Source: Deroplatys truncata
Lineage: Eukaryota; Arthropoda; Insecta; Mantodea; Mantidae
Assembly: GCA_030765065.1 (NCBI GenBank)
Contig: CM060975.1
Span: 258,859,816 to 258,923,815, forward strand
Direction of reading: 5' to 3'
DNA length: 64,000 bases
In this document: positions 11,575 through 22,857 of the stretch, piece after piece
How the letters are laid out: the number at the start of each line of letters is the position of its first letter
How positions within the stretch are numbered: position 1 is the first letter of the stretch
Position numbers and translations under genes: made by a program
Notes under the pieces: generated by a model
The model's database searches: none
What the model saw: only the letters and a program-made list of their open reading frames with translations
What the model was told of the DNA's origin: nothing

Positions 11575-11588
11575 CAACAACAACATCA
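11510..11588. repeat. (AAT)n microsatellite
   Basis: An uninterrupted run of ATA/ATT-type triplets followed by a short (AAC)n tail. It creates the long poly-Asn and poly-Ile open frames on the two strands, which are artefacts. Confidence 0.98.
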
Positions 11589-12446
11589 GATAAAGTTTCG
11601 ATATAATCACAAATAAGAACGGGGTGAAATAGGTTTCTATTTAGTTGCGCACAGGCTTTCCTTGTAGCTTTCAATTTACGTTCCGTGTCACTGCATCCCT
11701 GAATAGAGTATTACGTGCTAACCGACAAAGCGTCATATTTCTATCTAAACTTACGCACATATTAATTTTATAAAGAGACAATTTTTGGGAGTTAAATTTG
11801 TTCTGTTATCCGCAGAAATCTCAGAAACTACTAAACATTATTCATAATTCTTTCATAATTTTCTTACCTTCCCTATAATTACCGGCCGCACCTTTCTAAA
11901 CTCTTAAATGGGGAGCTTAGAGGAGTTTTATTCTTTAATATTGCTTTGCTTCCTGCTACTAGTTAAATATCAACGACTGGGGTTCCTTTTGTTCCTGATT
12001 AGGAATATATTGGGACGGGAGCGGAGTGGAACTATGTTTGAACTCCGAATGTAAGGCAGCTCAGAAGCTATTCAATCGGCTGGAATAATTCTTTCTCCAT
12101 TGAATAGCCTATTCCTCATACTAGGTGTTATAGGCTACTTTCCATTTTCAGAATTAACAGTGTATATAATGTATACAGTCCGTTCTTGATGTTTTCGGAT
12201 TTGGTTCAGCGATGGTTCCTTTTGTAACTCTTAAAGATGTTTTTGGAAACCCCTTTGTGAGGGGTAAAAAGTAGTTCAGTATCATCTCAGAAACTATTCA
12301 GTCATTTACATAATCGTTTCATCACCAAACAGCATACTTGCTCTCTTCTTTTACGATTATTTGGAATTGAAAATTTTAATAGGAGGTTTTGAGAAATTCT
12401 AGATTAAGCAATTGACTAGTTAATCAATTCTTCTAATTGTATATCT
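11589..12446. other. No gene recognised
   Basis: AT-rich sequence without repeat ends, tRNA boxes or coding signature that I can identify. Confidence 0.4.
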
Positions 12447-12990
12447 ACCGAGTGAGGTGGCGCCGCGGTAACGTGACTCGCATTCGGGAGGTGCCGGGTT
12501 CGATCCCCGGCGATTGCCCACTCTGACCCATGGGTTTTTCGTGGTTTCCCCGAGTGGGCAGACAAATGCTGGAGTGGTCCATCTTCTACCACGACTCTCC
12601 TGCCCCTCATTTCCTGTACCCATCATTTTTGTTATCATCTGTTTTAGGGTTGTAGGACCAGGCGAACGTTTCGGCGGGTTGGGGCTGGATGGTGGCTAGG
12701 TGCTATGGGAGGTTTCTTTTTGGCGTCGCCAAGGGACCGCTGGGTTGGATACCCGCCTCGGGGTGCTTTTGGGCAGGCGCTCCTTTGGGGACCACCGGAG
12801 TCTCGAGAGGCGTTCAGTCTGGAAACATTAGGGGCTCCATCCTTGCCTGCGCCCGTCGTCATCCGGATCCGGTCGTCCTTGGGTCTCTCTCCTCATCTTC
12901 CCTCCCTCCCTCCCTCCCTCCCAGGAGTCACAGTAGAAGCACAACGTGCGGAACTGTGCCCCGGTTTAGGGGGCCCCTTTCATTCATCAT
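12447..12990 (+). repeat. GC-rich tRNA-derived SINE (family S4)
   Basis: The head CCGAGTGAGGTGGCGCCGCG with A-box character, then GCCGGGTTCGATCCCCGGCG (a textbook B box), is followed by a GC-rich body of about 450 bp and a (CCCT)n run at 12900-12921. GC content is far above the flanks. A tRNA-promoter head with an unrelated body is the SINE layout. TSDs were not identified, so both borders are approximate. Open frames across it on both strands are a by-product of its GC content. Confidence 0.7.
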
Positions 12991-13026
12991 TACTTTTACC
13001 TTATACCCTGTAATTCTATATCTGTT

Positions 13027-13123
13027 GTCAGTAGCCAGCAGGCATAAACACCAGAAAAGATGGGCTTCAAGATTGTTGCATTTTTGAGTTTTGTGTGTTA
13101 CATTGCCATTAAACACTTATAGT
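13027..13123 (+). other. Possible relic promoter and signal-peptide exon
   Basis: A TCAGT initiator-like motif at about 13028 is followed, 30 bp later, by AAAAG-ATG starting a 20-codon frame MGFKIVAFLSFVCYIAIKHL and a stop. The start (MxFK then a hydrophobic stretch) and short leader resemble first exons of insect cuticle-protein genes, which often begin M-A-F-K. No downstream cuticle exon (RR-type or otherwise) is visible, so this may be chance or a relic. Confidence 0.2.
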
Positions 13124-13235
13124 ATCATTAAACAATAGATAATTGAAAAAGTTACTGCTTGTTGTGAGTTGTAGGCATATTGATGTGTGCATTCCTACAA
13201 GGACAAAATTTTGTCTCCCCTTAGCACAGACTTGG

Positions 13236-13892
13236 GAATGAGCAACCTTAATACAGGCTGGTGTGGTTAAAAAGTTTGTCTTTGTTCGTTGTTTAAAATT
13301 AATGACATTATCAAACAGCATATTGTGATGTATCCACGTGAACACTCATTTATTGCCTCTTGTAGAAATTTTCCTTTTTTCTAAATGAGACATTATTTGC
13401 TGCACTGCACTGTTTTCGAATGTATTTGTATTCTCTTCAAATTCTCTAAAAACGTTATTATAAAAATTAGCATTAAAGTCTGTATGGAAAGTTTCACAGA
13501 CATTGTGAAGGAAGAGTGTAGAAAGACACCACCTTTTTGTGGGAAAGTGCTTTCTTCGCTTGCATATGTGTCAATATTAATCAGCAATCACAATATTCTA
13601 ATTTTTATCCTATGCCTTGACAGACATCAAGTCACACTTCCGTGGTGATGAAGATGTATACGGGACTACTGACTGTTAACTATTGACTGTGATCAATGTA
13701 TAGCTGTTTTAAGTTGTAAGCAGCTTGTTACTGGTAAGAGCAAAGAAAGTGATTGACGCACTTGCATGGATTGACTTATTTATGTTAAACATTTCTGACC
13801 AAGCCTTAATGCCTAGCTGTTTGGCAATGTTCTAATTTTAAACAACGATTGCATTTTTAACCACACCAACTTGTATAAGGTTGCTCAGAATG
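13236..13892. mobile_element. Element with ~80-bp imperfect terminal inverted repeats
   Basis: AATGAGCAACCTTAATACAG at 13237 and onward matches, inverted, the segment ending at 13892: GAGCAACCTTATACAAGTTG on the other strand. The match continues through GGTGTGGTTAAAAA, GTTGTTTAAAATTA and CAAACAGC in both arms (13236-13319 and 13814-13892). The ~500-bp interior has open frames but no transposase motif. It is probably a nonautonomous TIR element; the superfamily is unknown and TSDs are not clear. Confidence 0.6.
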
Positions 13893-14199
13893 CTTCGTTA
13901 ACCTACAAAATTTTTGAAGGAAGTGACATTCCATTTCTCCGATATTATAGGAATTCACATATCCCCATTCCTCACAGATTTCTACCTGCTATGACTTTGT
14001 AGGAAATCACAGTGACCCATTTAAATCATTGTGAAAGGTTCTTCCTGTCTTTCCATTTCATTTATTTTATCTCCAGTTTCAGAGATAAACCTATTTTTTC
14101 AGTTTACTCTATCGCAAATTATCTTCCTTTCTTCGACTGTTCACCAAAGGCATTCAAAGCGATTCGTTCTTTCTTTGTTTCTTCCTTTCATACGCTCGC

Positions 14200-15605
14200 C
14201 GGACTCCGAAGTGTGAACATCATGGGGAAGAAGAGACACTGCCTCCTGCAGCTGCTAACAGCACTTCACCGCCGGAACCGGCGCCAGTGGTAGCAGCAGC
14301 TGCTGACACCACTCCTGCCAAGGCTGCCACTGCAGTCGACATTACACCGCTGTCACCGAAGATGATCTTGCCGATTAGCACCACACCTCCGCCTAGACCG
14401 CACACTCCATCAGCAGCCGAACCTCCCTCGCCGCAGCTCAGGGTGTCCTATGCCCTGGTCGCTGCCTCGCCGCTGGACGATTCCACGGGCCGCTATGGCG
14501 CTTTCAGCGCTATGGTATGTGGAGTCCACCGCCTGCTGCCGGAGCGGATTGTACTGGAGGCCGCTCAGTCGCTCTGGCCTTCGCTGATCCGCGTCTCCAG
14601 GATCTCCTCTGCCAGAGGTCCGGCGCTGCTGCTTCGCTTGACATTTCTGAACAGAGCGCATTGCACAGCAGCTCTCGGACTGGCCTAACTCTTTTAAGGC
14701 CACTCACACCGCATTGAGGCAAGCCGCACCCACCGACACGGACCTTGCCGTCGCTGCTGCCAATTCGGTCACGTAGCGGCCATCTGCCAGTATTACGGCT
14801 TGCCCTCACTCACGCCTGACTGCACCGGGTAAAACCTGGCACTTCGTCGCGCTACTGCGTTACTTGTGGTAGCGGTGATCACTTCACGACCCAGGCTTCC
14901 TGCTCATATTACCCAAGGCACCACAACAATGCCGTCGACAGTCTACACATCCAGCTACTCCACGCATGCAGCTAGCACCACCAACTCAGAACATCACTCA
15001 ATATAACTTACCTTCACCACCTGCAATGAGCTGCTACAGCTTTCCTCCGCCACCATGACACCAGACCTCCAGGACGCCGTTGAGAGCATCCCGGAAACTC
15101 TACGAGACTTTGACCTTCGCCTCAAGGTATTGCAACGGTTAACCAATGCGCGCCTTGCAGCTATGGAGGCCAAGCTACGCAGCACCATTCGCCACCTCTC
15201 AATGATGGCTTCACAGCTTTTACGAGTCCGCCAAGCAGTACAGGATGACGACCATTCGGAGGTCCTCGCGTCGTGTCAGCGCAAGCTGATGCGCATCCAG
15301 TACCACTTGATGGAACCTGACGACCCTACTGTTAGCGACTGCGAATGACCGACCCACGTGAGTGAGTGTCCTCGAGGCCTCGGTGGCTGAGTTTCGAGAG
15401 CAGCACCTGGAATCTGAAACTATCATTCTTCAGAGACCGCAGCAACTACAGGACAATCGCAAACAACTCCAGGAAGGCTACCTCCTCATCAGAAACTTTA
15501 TGGAAGCACATGTGCTTCCGTTTCCACCCCCTCTCACAAAAACCGGCGTAATCATCACTGAAAATTCACGCAAAAACTTTTAAACAAATGAAGTAACAAT
15601 AAAGA
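14200..15605 (+). CDS. GC-rich open-frame cluster, possible degenerate retroelement gag or unknown gene
   Basis: A sharply GC-rich island on the plus strand. One frame, open from before 14220 to 14688, encodes an Ala/Pro/Ser/Thr-rich segment followed by an Arg/Leu-rich one. A second ATG frame (15055-15348) encodes a 97-aa, mostly helical, Leu/Arg/Glu-rich protein, and a third (15362-15583) is Gln/Glu-rich. An AATAAA signal sits at about 15599, just after the last frame. Composition and a 3' polyadenylation signal suggest a once-transcribed unit with frameshifts. I recognise no domain: no zinc knuckle, protease or reverse transcriptase is seen. A low-complexity gag-like remnant or a retrocopy are both possible. 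Confidence 0.35.
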
Positions 15606-15609
15606 ATCC

Positions 15610-16587
15610 TTTCTATCCTTCATCTTTAATCCCCCGGGTGGCAGCCAGGGACTTGTGTCATGGATGTTAACCCGATCTACCTATGCCGCTCCCGTTAATG
15701 CACCGGCAGCTATACACTAACATTTACTTACGGAGGTGCTAACGTGGTGCTCCAACATTCCTTCTCCATAACTTTCTGTCGAATCCCACCCATAACGAAA
15801 AGAAGAGGGAAAAAAAAACACTTTCATTTTGCCTGACGTTTGCCCAATTTATTTACTTTCTTAAAATCAAATTGTTTAAATGTACTTTCTAGTTTCCTAG
15901 TATCTTCGTAAATGTAATGCATTTCACTGATACTTTACAAATTACAATAGCAAATATTAGGGTCTAAGAATTATTATTATTATTACTTTATCATTACCTG
16001 TATTGTTGATGCTACTGCTACTGCTGTTCATTTCCTCGAGTTTCCAAATAGTTTTTATGTTGTATAAATATAGTCTGGAGTTAACTACAAGAATTTGCCA
16101 GTTACTAAAATCCTATCTTCACTTGCGCTAACGTTCTTCTATACAGCTTTATCGAAGTTGGTTTCGCGTTAGCAAGGTATATTTAGTTCCGCTTTTTGCC
16201 CCAGGCAAACTAAAATTAATAGTTGTGCTTCTGGTTAGCCAGTTAGTTGCCTTTGCCTGCCACTGTTGAAAAGCTTATTATTTTATAATTGCGGTATACC
16301 TAATTCTTAAGGTCTTGCGTAAACTTTCTCTGGCGACCGAAATCGGCAAGCACGTACGCAGTAATCAGTTATGATGGCAGCCACAGATAGCAGCACAATA
16401 CGTATATCCTGGTGGCACAGTGACCAAAATAATAGATTAATGCGATAACTTAGGTTTTAGTAGTGCTTTTCAAGCCATAGGGTATGAAAATTATGGGAAA
16501 GGGTTGGCTAGACGTTTTCCAGGTGATAAAACTGGCATCTGTCCTAAATAAGTAAAACAAGTAAAGTAAATACAAGAAAATAACATA
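15610..16587. other. No gene recognised
   Basis: The first 170 bp are still moderately GC-rich (CCCCCGGGTGGCAGCCAGGG near 15631) and may belong to the unit before it. The rest is AT-rich and featureless apart from a short (ATT)n tract near 15970. Confidence 0.4.
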
Positions 16588-17432
16588 AAAAAATCTTATG
16601 TGTTACACTCACATGACTTTCTCTACTCTTGTACAAACTATTTTTACAAACGTTTATTCTCCATATGCTTCATGTTAATCGAGATGTTAATCTTATTGCT
16701 AATTTTCTTGCAGATGCAAGGGGAATTGGTAGGTTTTAAGCGATAGTCAAATATTTTAAGAGCTGATTGCTATGTGGAGTATTCCATTCTCTTTGCATTA
16801 CCAGGACAAAAAAATGAATAACGAATTTGAGAAAAAGTATTTATTGGAAAATTTAAGGGAATAACAAGCAATATCTCGAAAATGGTTCACCCAACAACAA
16901 AAAATGTATATGACATAAATTGTGTATTTTAACGCGATCTACATTTTTTGTGTAGTAAAATTTTGTCTATGTCTTATGGTTTACCAGTTATGTAAAAGTC
17001 ATTCACAATGAAGAATACTTTTGGAGACATTCCCAGAAAATTCGAGATATACATTTCATTTATCATAAAAATATCTTAAACATATGATATTTTAATCAAA
17101 ATTGTTAGAGCCATTTTTGAGAAAATTAAAATTTTAGAAAAATGTTCCATGTAAAGGATAATCTGGAGTGGGGGGATTTTCTTGAAAACCTTCGTGTCGC
17201 ATCTCTGGAGGATACTAAACGTAAATACCAAGTTTGGTGTTTATCCGACTGTTCGTTTCTGAGTTATGCTGTTCACAGACACACAAACAGACACACACAC
17301 GGACATGTTTCCAAAAATGCTTTTTTTGGATTCAGGGGGTCTCAAAACATTTATTTTCGGTGAAATCTCGGTATCGAATTTTTGGGTGGAATACAATACT
17401 TCCCCTACTTACTATACGTAGTAGAGAAAGTA
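16588..17432 (-). repeat. R1 repeat, reverse copy
   Basis: On the plus strand it begins AAAATCTTATGTGTTACACT and ends CTATACGTAGTAGAGAAAGT. The landmarks are in the same order as in the 49.6-kb and 62.9-kb copies, including ATCTCGAAAATGGTTCAC, the GTTCCATGTAAAGG block and ACACACACGGACATGTTTCC. A well-preserved copy. Confidence 0.9.
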
Positions 17433-19127
17433 ATAAACCCCACAAGCGTTTTATGGATAGATGCAGGAGCGTCATTTCAGTTTCTGCTTAGAGGGGAGAG
17501 CAAGATTGCCTGAAGCAGTTTGCCGAATATTCATGTGAATTTTAACAACACATTTAGCCTAAAAGAAAATAATCTTTTACTTCTTAAATGTGAAATATTT
17601 CTATTAAATTACAGTTGCTGTATTTTTATTTTGGTAAAGCAATAATAACCAGTAGCCCAAACATTTCTCGTAACCTGGGGGGCAATTGACCCCCCTACCC
17701 TCCCTAAATGATGCTCCTGGATAGATGCTCTTACTGAATAAATTAAGAAACATGCAGCATATGGATAGCTTCTAAAGCGAGTTTTATTTGCTTGCATTAT
17801 GCCTTAAAGTAAATAATAGGAAGTAAAACATCACAATATTAATATTCCTACAGTTTCCGGTTTTACCTTATGGTTTATTTTAAACGCAAAATCTTAAATT
17901 GTACTTTCTTTACAGTTTTACCTGATGTTTTATCTTAAACGGAAAAACTTAATACTCTTGCATTTTCGATTTTACCTGATGTTTTATTTTAAACAGAAAA
18001 GCTTAAACTGTATTTTTACATGATGGGAAACACTTTTCAAGATAATAGCGCTAGTCAACAGTCTGGCATTATCTAAATATATTTTGGGGCATGGGCAAAT
18101 GAAGAGCACTGGGAACAAAGGTTGTATAAGACTTAAGAGATTAGATGGAGCTAAACTATTGACACACCAGGCGAGATGGTTCAGGCTCTTCGTGATTTCC
18201 CTGGTCGCTAGGCGAATCCTGGGATGGATTCTTAGATACCACGGATTTCTCATTCTTCATTTATTCTTATTTCACTTCCCTCATCATTCATTGCGCAGTG
18301 GATGATGGTATGCCGAAGATGCCCTTTGAGGGGAGGATTGCTTCTACAATGACATCGGAACTTTGTGCCCGAATCTGTCCATGCGGAGGGGTAGGGCTTT
18401 ATCGAGTTGCATTATCCGGTAACGTTAGAGACCCCGCTACATTGTTCCTTCCGTCGCAAGATCTGATCACACCTTAGTCCTTCCTCCCAGAGATCAAGTA
18501 GAGCCAATAAGACCAGTACTGACCAAGTACCGAAATCCTATCTAGAGACTGTTGATAATACTTCTTGAAAAACTCTCTAAGAGTACTTAGGATATGCTCA
18601 CAATATAGACTTCTGTTTAAAATAAGAGAGTAAGGGTAACTTTCAGTATAACAAAAAACAATATAAGTAGGTGCAGGATGTACACAAATGATTATAGGAT
18701 TATAGAGGTTTTATTAAACTTATTCTCCCTGTGTATACAATATGATTTTGAAACATAACTTAAATTGAAGAGTAACTGTAAGTTTCAATTCTACGTGCGC
18801 AGATTTTGTTTTGTTTTGTAGCCATGGTAACGAAATAAATAGACATGGCAACTCGAGTGCAAAGGGCTTCCTGGGTCTTGAAATTCCAAAACATAATTCA
18901 GTGATTTACAGTTCAACGAGCGTATAGGCGAAGATTTGGTCTTAACGCCCCTTCTGGTAACAACATTCATAAATGGTATAATCAGATCCAAACGATAGGG
19001 TGTCTGTGTAAAGGAAACGCACAGAGGCACCACGTGTCGAAAATGTGGAGAGAGTCAGAATGGTTTTTATCTTTCTTTTTGTTTTGTTTTATTTTGTTTT
19101 AAAGTTCCATTATTACTATATTTAAAC
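17433..19127. other. No gene recognised; moderately GC-rich island at 18060-18560
   Basis: Near 17850-18000 three diverged copies of a ~60-bp phrase (GTTTTACCTGATGTTTTATT with TAAACGGAAAA / TAAACAGAAAA) lie in tandem. The 18060-18560 segment has higher GC and looks like an unassigned repeat; I found no tRNA boxes or TIRs there. Confidence 0.4.
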
Positions 19128-19290
19128 ATTCTTTGTTCAGAGTATTTTGAGACAGTGGATGGGGCAAAGTAGAAAACCGGTTGCTCGTGCCCAAGTCGGT
19201 TTCGTGTGGTGGTTCTTTGTGCTGCCGTACCGGCCGCTCAACATCCTTATTTCCCCGTTCCACTGTCTCAAAAGACTCTGAACAAACAAT
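19128..19290. mobile_element. Small foldback (hairpin) MITE
   Basis: The arm 19128-19164 (ATTCTTTGTTCAGAGTATTT then TGAGACAGTGGATGGGG) pairs with 19253-19290 read on the other strand (ATTGTTTGTTCAGAGTCTTT then TGAGACAGTGGAACGGGG). Identity is near-complete over ~37 bp, with a ~90-bp loop. It is too small to code for anything. The superfamily is unassigned. Confidence 0.75.
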
Positions 19291-19348
19291 ACAATAGTCT
19301 TATCGGCGGTATTTCCTTTGGAACATATTATTGTCTATAAACAATGGT

Positions 19349-19642
19349 AAAAAATTAAATTGAGTTTTATTTATGGACGCTGTTTAACAGCTGTGGTCCT
19401 TAGCGTCCCATTCTATATTGGCCGTGAAAGACCGGTAATTTTGCTCAGAGGCTTCTTTACCAGGCTTGAGATTCTTTTACGTGCCGTAAATCTACGACAC
19501 GGGACCAACGGCTCTACTTCCCTTCCGTGATAAGGATTTTTATATCCCCCAAAAAAAAAAATCCATCGCCCTTCGCCGGGTTTGAACCCGCGACCTCGGG
19601 AACTAGAGGCTAGCATAGTAACCACTACACCACGGAGGACGA
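19349..19642 (-). repeat. tRNA-derived SINE family S1, full-length copy with TSD
   Basis: Read on the minus strand, the head has CCGTGGTGTAGTGGTTACTA (A box) and GCGGGTTCAAACCCGGCGAA (B box), then GGGCGATGGATTTTT, a conserved body (GATTTACGGCACGTAAAAGA, CCTCAAGCC-like) and the 3' end AATAAAACTCAATTTAA. It is flanked by CTATAAACAATGGT at 19335-19348 and CTATAAGCAATGGT at 19643-19656, a 14-bp target-site duplication with one mismatch. TSD and A/B boxes show LINE-mediated retroposition. This is the best reference for the family in this window. Confidence 0.95.
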
Positions 19643-19687
19643 CTATAAGCAATGGTGTTAACTCGTTTTCGGTTGTTGAATTTCTGG

Positions 19688-19870
19688 TAAACTTTGGGTT
19701 TTATTCATTAGATCACATACACATTCACACTCTCATTCATACTTCCACACTCTGGGGAGGATAGGGAGAACCTACGCTAGAGAAAAATTCCCACCCCCAG
19801 CCGGGAATCGAACCCGGGACCCCTCGCACAGCAGGAGTCTACCGACTAGAACAGCTTTTGCGCGCAGTCC
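19688..19870 (-). repeat. tRNA-derived SINE family S3
   Basis: The minus strand reads AGTCGGTAGACTCCTGCTGT and CCCGGGTTCGATTCCCGGCT, then GGGGGTGGGAATTTTTCTCT, a TGAATG-type repeat and GTGATCTAATGAATAAAACC. Head and tail both match the copy at 6.4 kb, which sets the family. It lies only ~45 bp from an S1 copy of the same orientation. Confidence 0.8.
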
Positions 19871-20985
19871 TAAAGAAATTGTGTGGTGGGCGAGTTCCAT
19901 AACAAATAATTCCAACAATGACAGTGTGGAAGGTTAAGAAAACGTTGCACTACTACCTGGAGGATTATTGCAGCAGTAAGATCAGTTACACTGGATATGC
20001 TATCGTCAGTGTAGACTGTAGACTACTGCTCCTCGTGTCACAAATGGATCCCACACTGAACCTCCAATTTGTTTTGTGGTAATTTTCGTAGTTTTTATTC
20101 AATTTAACTAATGATTCAAAATTATATTTTTTATCGCAGAAAAATATATAAGTTTACATTTCCTATAATGATTTGTTTAACTGTATACACAACATGCTTT
20201 TCATTTTACTGTTTAAAGTAGTGGAAGTAGCACATTTCACCTAAACATTTGATTTAGGGGCGTCACGGAAATACATAATGTGAGATTCCCTGAACCAGAA
20301 AAGCTTAGAAACATATATTCGGATAAATACGACCTTTCATACTTAAGTCAGATTCATTTTAAAGACGTAAGGCTTTATAATTCAAAACAAAATAGTTTTG
20401 AGTCGTAACAAAAGCTCAAGAAGATTTTGTAAGTTTCTTAAAAAAAGAAAGAAAGCAAGAAAAAGACATTCTTTCTCTCTTGTAATCGCACACTTAAAAT
20501 ATTAATTTTAAAATTAATTTTGTACGTGAAAAAATAAATAATTTAAATCCAAACTAATACATAAATATACCAAAAGAAAATATTTATACAGGAGCGGGTT
20601 TATGAGGTAACGTAAGTTATATCTTGAGAGATCCCAAATTCGGAGGGTTTACGAATCGCTGTGAAAAACGAAGTTACATTTAAATGGGAGTCAAAAAGGG
20701 AGAGAGGGTGTTAAGAACTTTGCAATGACTGCAATAAAAGCATTACTTTGCGACAGGAATAAATCAGGTTAATAATATAATATGTATATCTTTGTTCAAT
20801 TAATATCCTTATAAATTTTCATTATTATAATTGTTGTTTAACGTTGCTTTAACTTCGTGGCACTGTACTTTCATTGCAGTTTGTTTTACCTGTGTCAGAG
20901 TTTGTTGAAGAACAGATGGGCCCTAGTTGCATAGTCGCTTCATGTAGATACTATTTATTTTGCTTCTATTTGTTATCTGTGGTTG
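19871..20985. other. AT-rich stretch, no gene recognised
   Basis: No coding or repeat signature seen. Confidence 0.4.
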
Positions 20986-20989
20986 GAAC

Positions 20990-21125
20990 CTTGGGCTGTG
21001 TTGTTATATATCCAGCGATTGAGGTAAATCTCAATCAAATCGATCGGTGCATAGGATTTGAATCCGGAACCTTCTGAATGCCAGCCACAGACGCTCGTAA
21101 AAGACACGAACCATCTCGCTAGGTT
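20990..21125 (-). repeat. Old tRNA-derived SINE remnant
   Basis: On the minus strand, AGCGAGATGGTTCGTGTC (A-box like) and GGATTCAAATCCTATGC (B-box like) have tRNA spacing. The body is not recognisable. A weaker B-box-like GGAGTTTAAATCTCGG on the plus strand at about 21412 may mark another old SINE. Confidence 0.4.
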
Positions 21126-21752
21126 CTCAACTATTTAGCTGTCATTGACGTGAACACTTCAAGCGCTTAGCCCAAGTAGTAGTTGTTTTTATACGATTTA
21201 CACGCGTACTCACGAAAGATTAATATCACCTTTACTTGTGGAAAGATCATCCACCTTTCACAAATCTATGCATGCAATTATTGCTGAAAGCTACATCAGA
21301 AATAAATAGCTCAGCCATACAGTTTGAAAACACAATCATGCTACAACAGCCGATGTACATCGCCGTGATGTGAGGGTAACTATGTTTGCTATAAAATATT
21401 TCGGAGGTCCGGAGTTTAAATCTCGGTTGGAGTGAGTTAACTGCATTGTTCCTTTCCGGGGTTTCGTTATACTTGGATGAACAAACGAGGGATAGCTCTC
21501 TGAACATTCCAGTCGTTTGAAACTGGAATTTTTTTGAATTGCAAGGTTATATACTTTTTAGGGTATTTCTGAGATAGTGTAGATACTTCTTAAGGCTTTG
21601 GGCCAAAATTATATTCAGGGCCGTTTTGGGGCGTTGAAATTTTGAGCGGTCGGTTATGTTGGTGCATGGAGCCATTCGCCAGTAGGTTTGCTTTTTGCTC
21701 TCTCTGATGGGCCAAAAGTATCCTCTATATTCGCATTCATCGGAACGCAATT

Positions 21753-22547
21753 TGTCGCGGTATCGTTCGTGTTATCTTATTTGCTGAGCGCCTGTTATTG
21801 TTTTACTATTTTTGAATTTTTGGATTCTTTGTCCTCCGGCTAGCTATTATTACTCAGTCGAGCAAATCTCTTGAACAGGGTGTGTAAACGGAAAGGAGTT
21901 GTTACTAAAAGATAACACTGATAAAAGAATTTGTTTTTACACTTTTATTGACGTCATACTTCATTAATTTCACATATTTACTCTTGATACACGCCCGACT
22001 GAAACTGTTATATTTTCGAATGTAACTTATTTGCAGCACATTATTAAATCGAGTATTTCACATTTTTGTAACTAACTTTACGACGCGAGAGATTCTGTAG
22101 AATTACGTAACGTGTACTTCGTGAATGATTCTGTTGAACTGCGCGACGTGTAACCCGTGGATGATTCTATTGTCTCTGGCTTTAGAATTTATACTCCCTC
22201 ACCCCGATATGCCTAAAGATTATAACAGAGCTGCTATTGGTTAATAAAGCGCGCCAACATTAGCGTCTATTTCTATATCCAATCAAAATTGCGAACACAT
22301 ATGCTCTAGGGAAGATATTCCCTCCATTTCTAAAGAAAAGCGCGCTACTCTGACGTCATTTATAATTGATAAACAACTCACCCCCTCGCTCATTGTTACC
22401 CGCTCCTATTTCAGTGAGGCCGTGTAAACTTATTTCCTAACAATGCTTATAATTAACAAACATCTCAAATCATTGTCATACAATAATGCTAATTTACACT
22501 ACAATCACTCTGGCATTTACAGTGTTGTGATATAAAATACTGCCTCA
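21753..22547 (-). repeat. Solo LTR with 4-bp TSD
   Basis: The element starts TGTCGCGGTATCG and ends TACTGCCTCA, the TG...CA form of LTRs, and is flanked by AATT at 21749-21752 and 22548-22551. No coding region adjoins either side, so it is a solo LTR (795 bp). Signals point to minus-strand transcription: TATAAAT at 22193-22187, a TGACGTCA (CRE-type) palindrome upstream at 22351-22358, and an AATAAA signal downstream at 21949-21944. A second TGACGTCA lies at 21949-21956. A 36-bp tandem unit (GATTCTGTAGAATTACGTAA-type) repeats ~2.3 times from 22091 to 22172. A 4-bp TSD suits Ty3/gypsy-like integrases, but the superfamily is inferred. Confidence 0.85.
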
Positions 22548-22784
22548 AATTGAAATTGGGCGACATGGAAATGAAATCCCTCCAAACCGCACACGACAGT
22601 TTTAAACATGAAAAGTGCTTTGCCATATTAGCGCATTACCATATGGCACTTAAAAAAAACGCACTCCCTTGCGCTATATAGAAATCGTGTTGAAGCAATT
22701 ATAATTTTAATTTTGTTCAAAACAGTACCTATTAGTTTTTATTAAATGAGTTTTAAACATTTTACTCATTTATTAAAAGTAGAT

Positions 22785-22787
<3 letters not shown>

Positions 22788-22852
<65 letters not shown>
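22788..22852. repeat. (AAT)n microsatellite
   Basis: An uninterrupted AAT/TAA triplet run of about 60 bp. Confidence 0.97.

Positions 22853-22857
<5 letters not shown>

Noticed and set aside
11345-11674. Poly-Asn and poly-Ile open frames
   Set aside because: They are translations of an (AAT)n microsatellite on the two strands.
12705-13087. Overlapping 102-132-aa frames in GC-rich DNA
   Set aside because: They sit in the GC-rich S4 SINE and are open on several frames at once, as expected from low stop-codon frequency.
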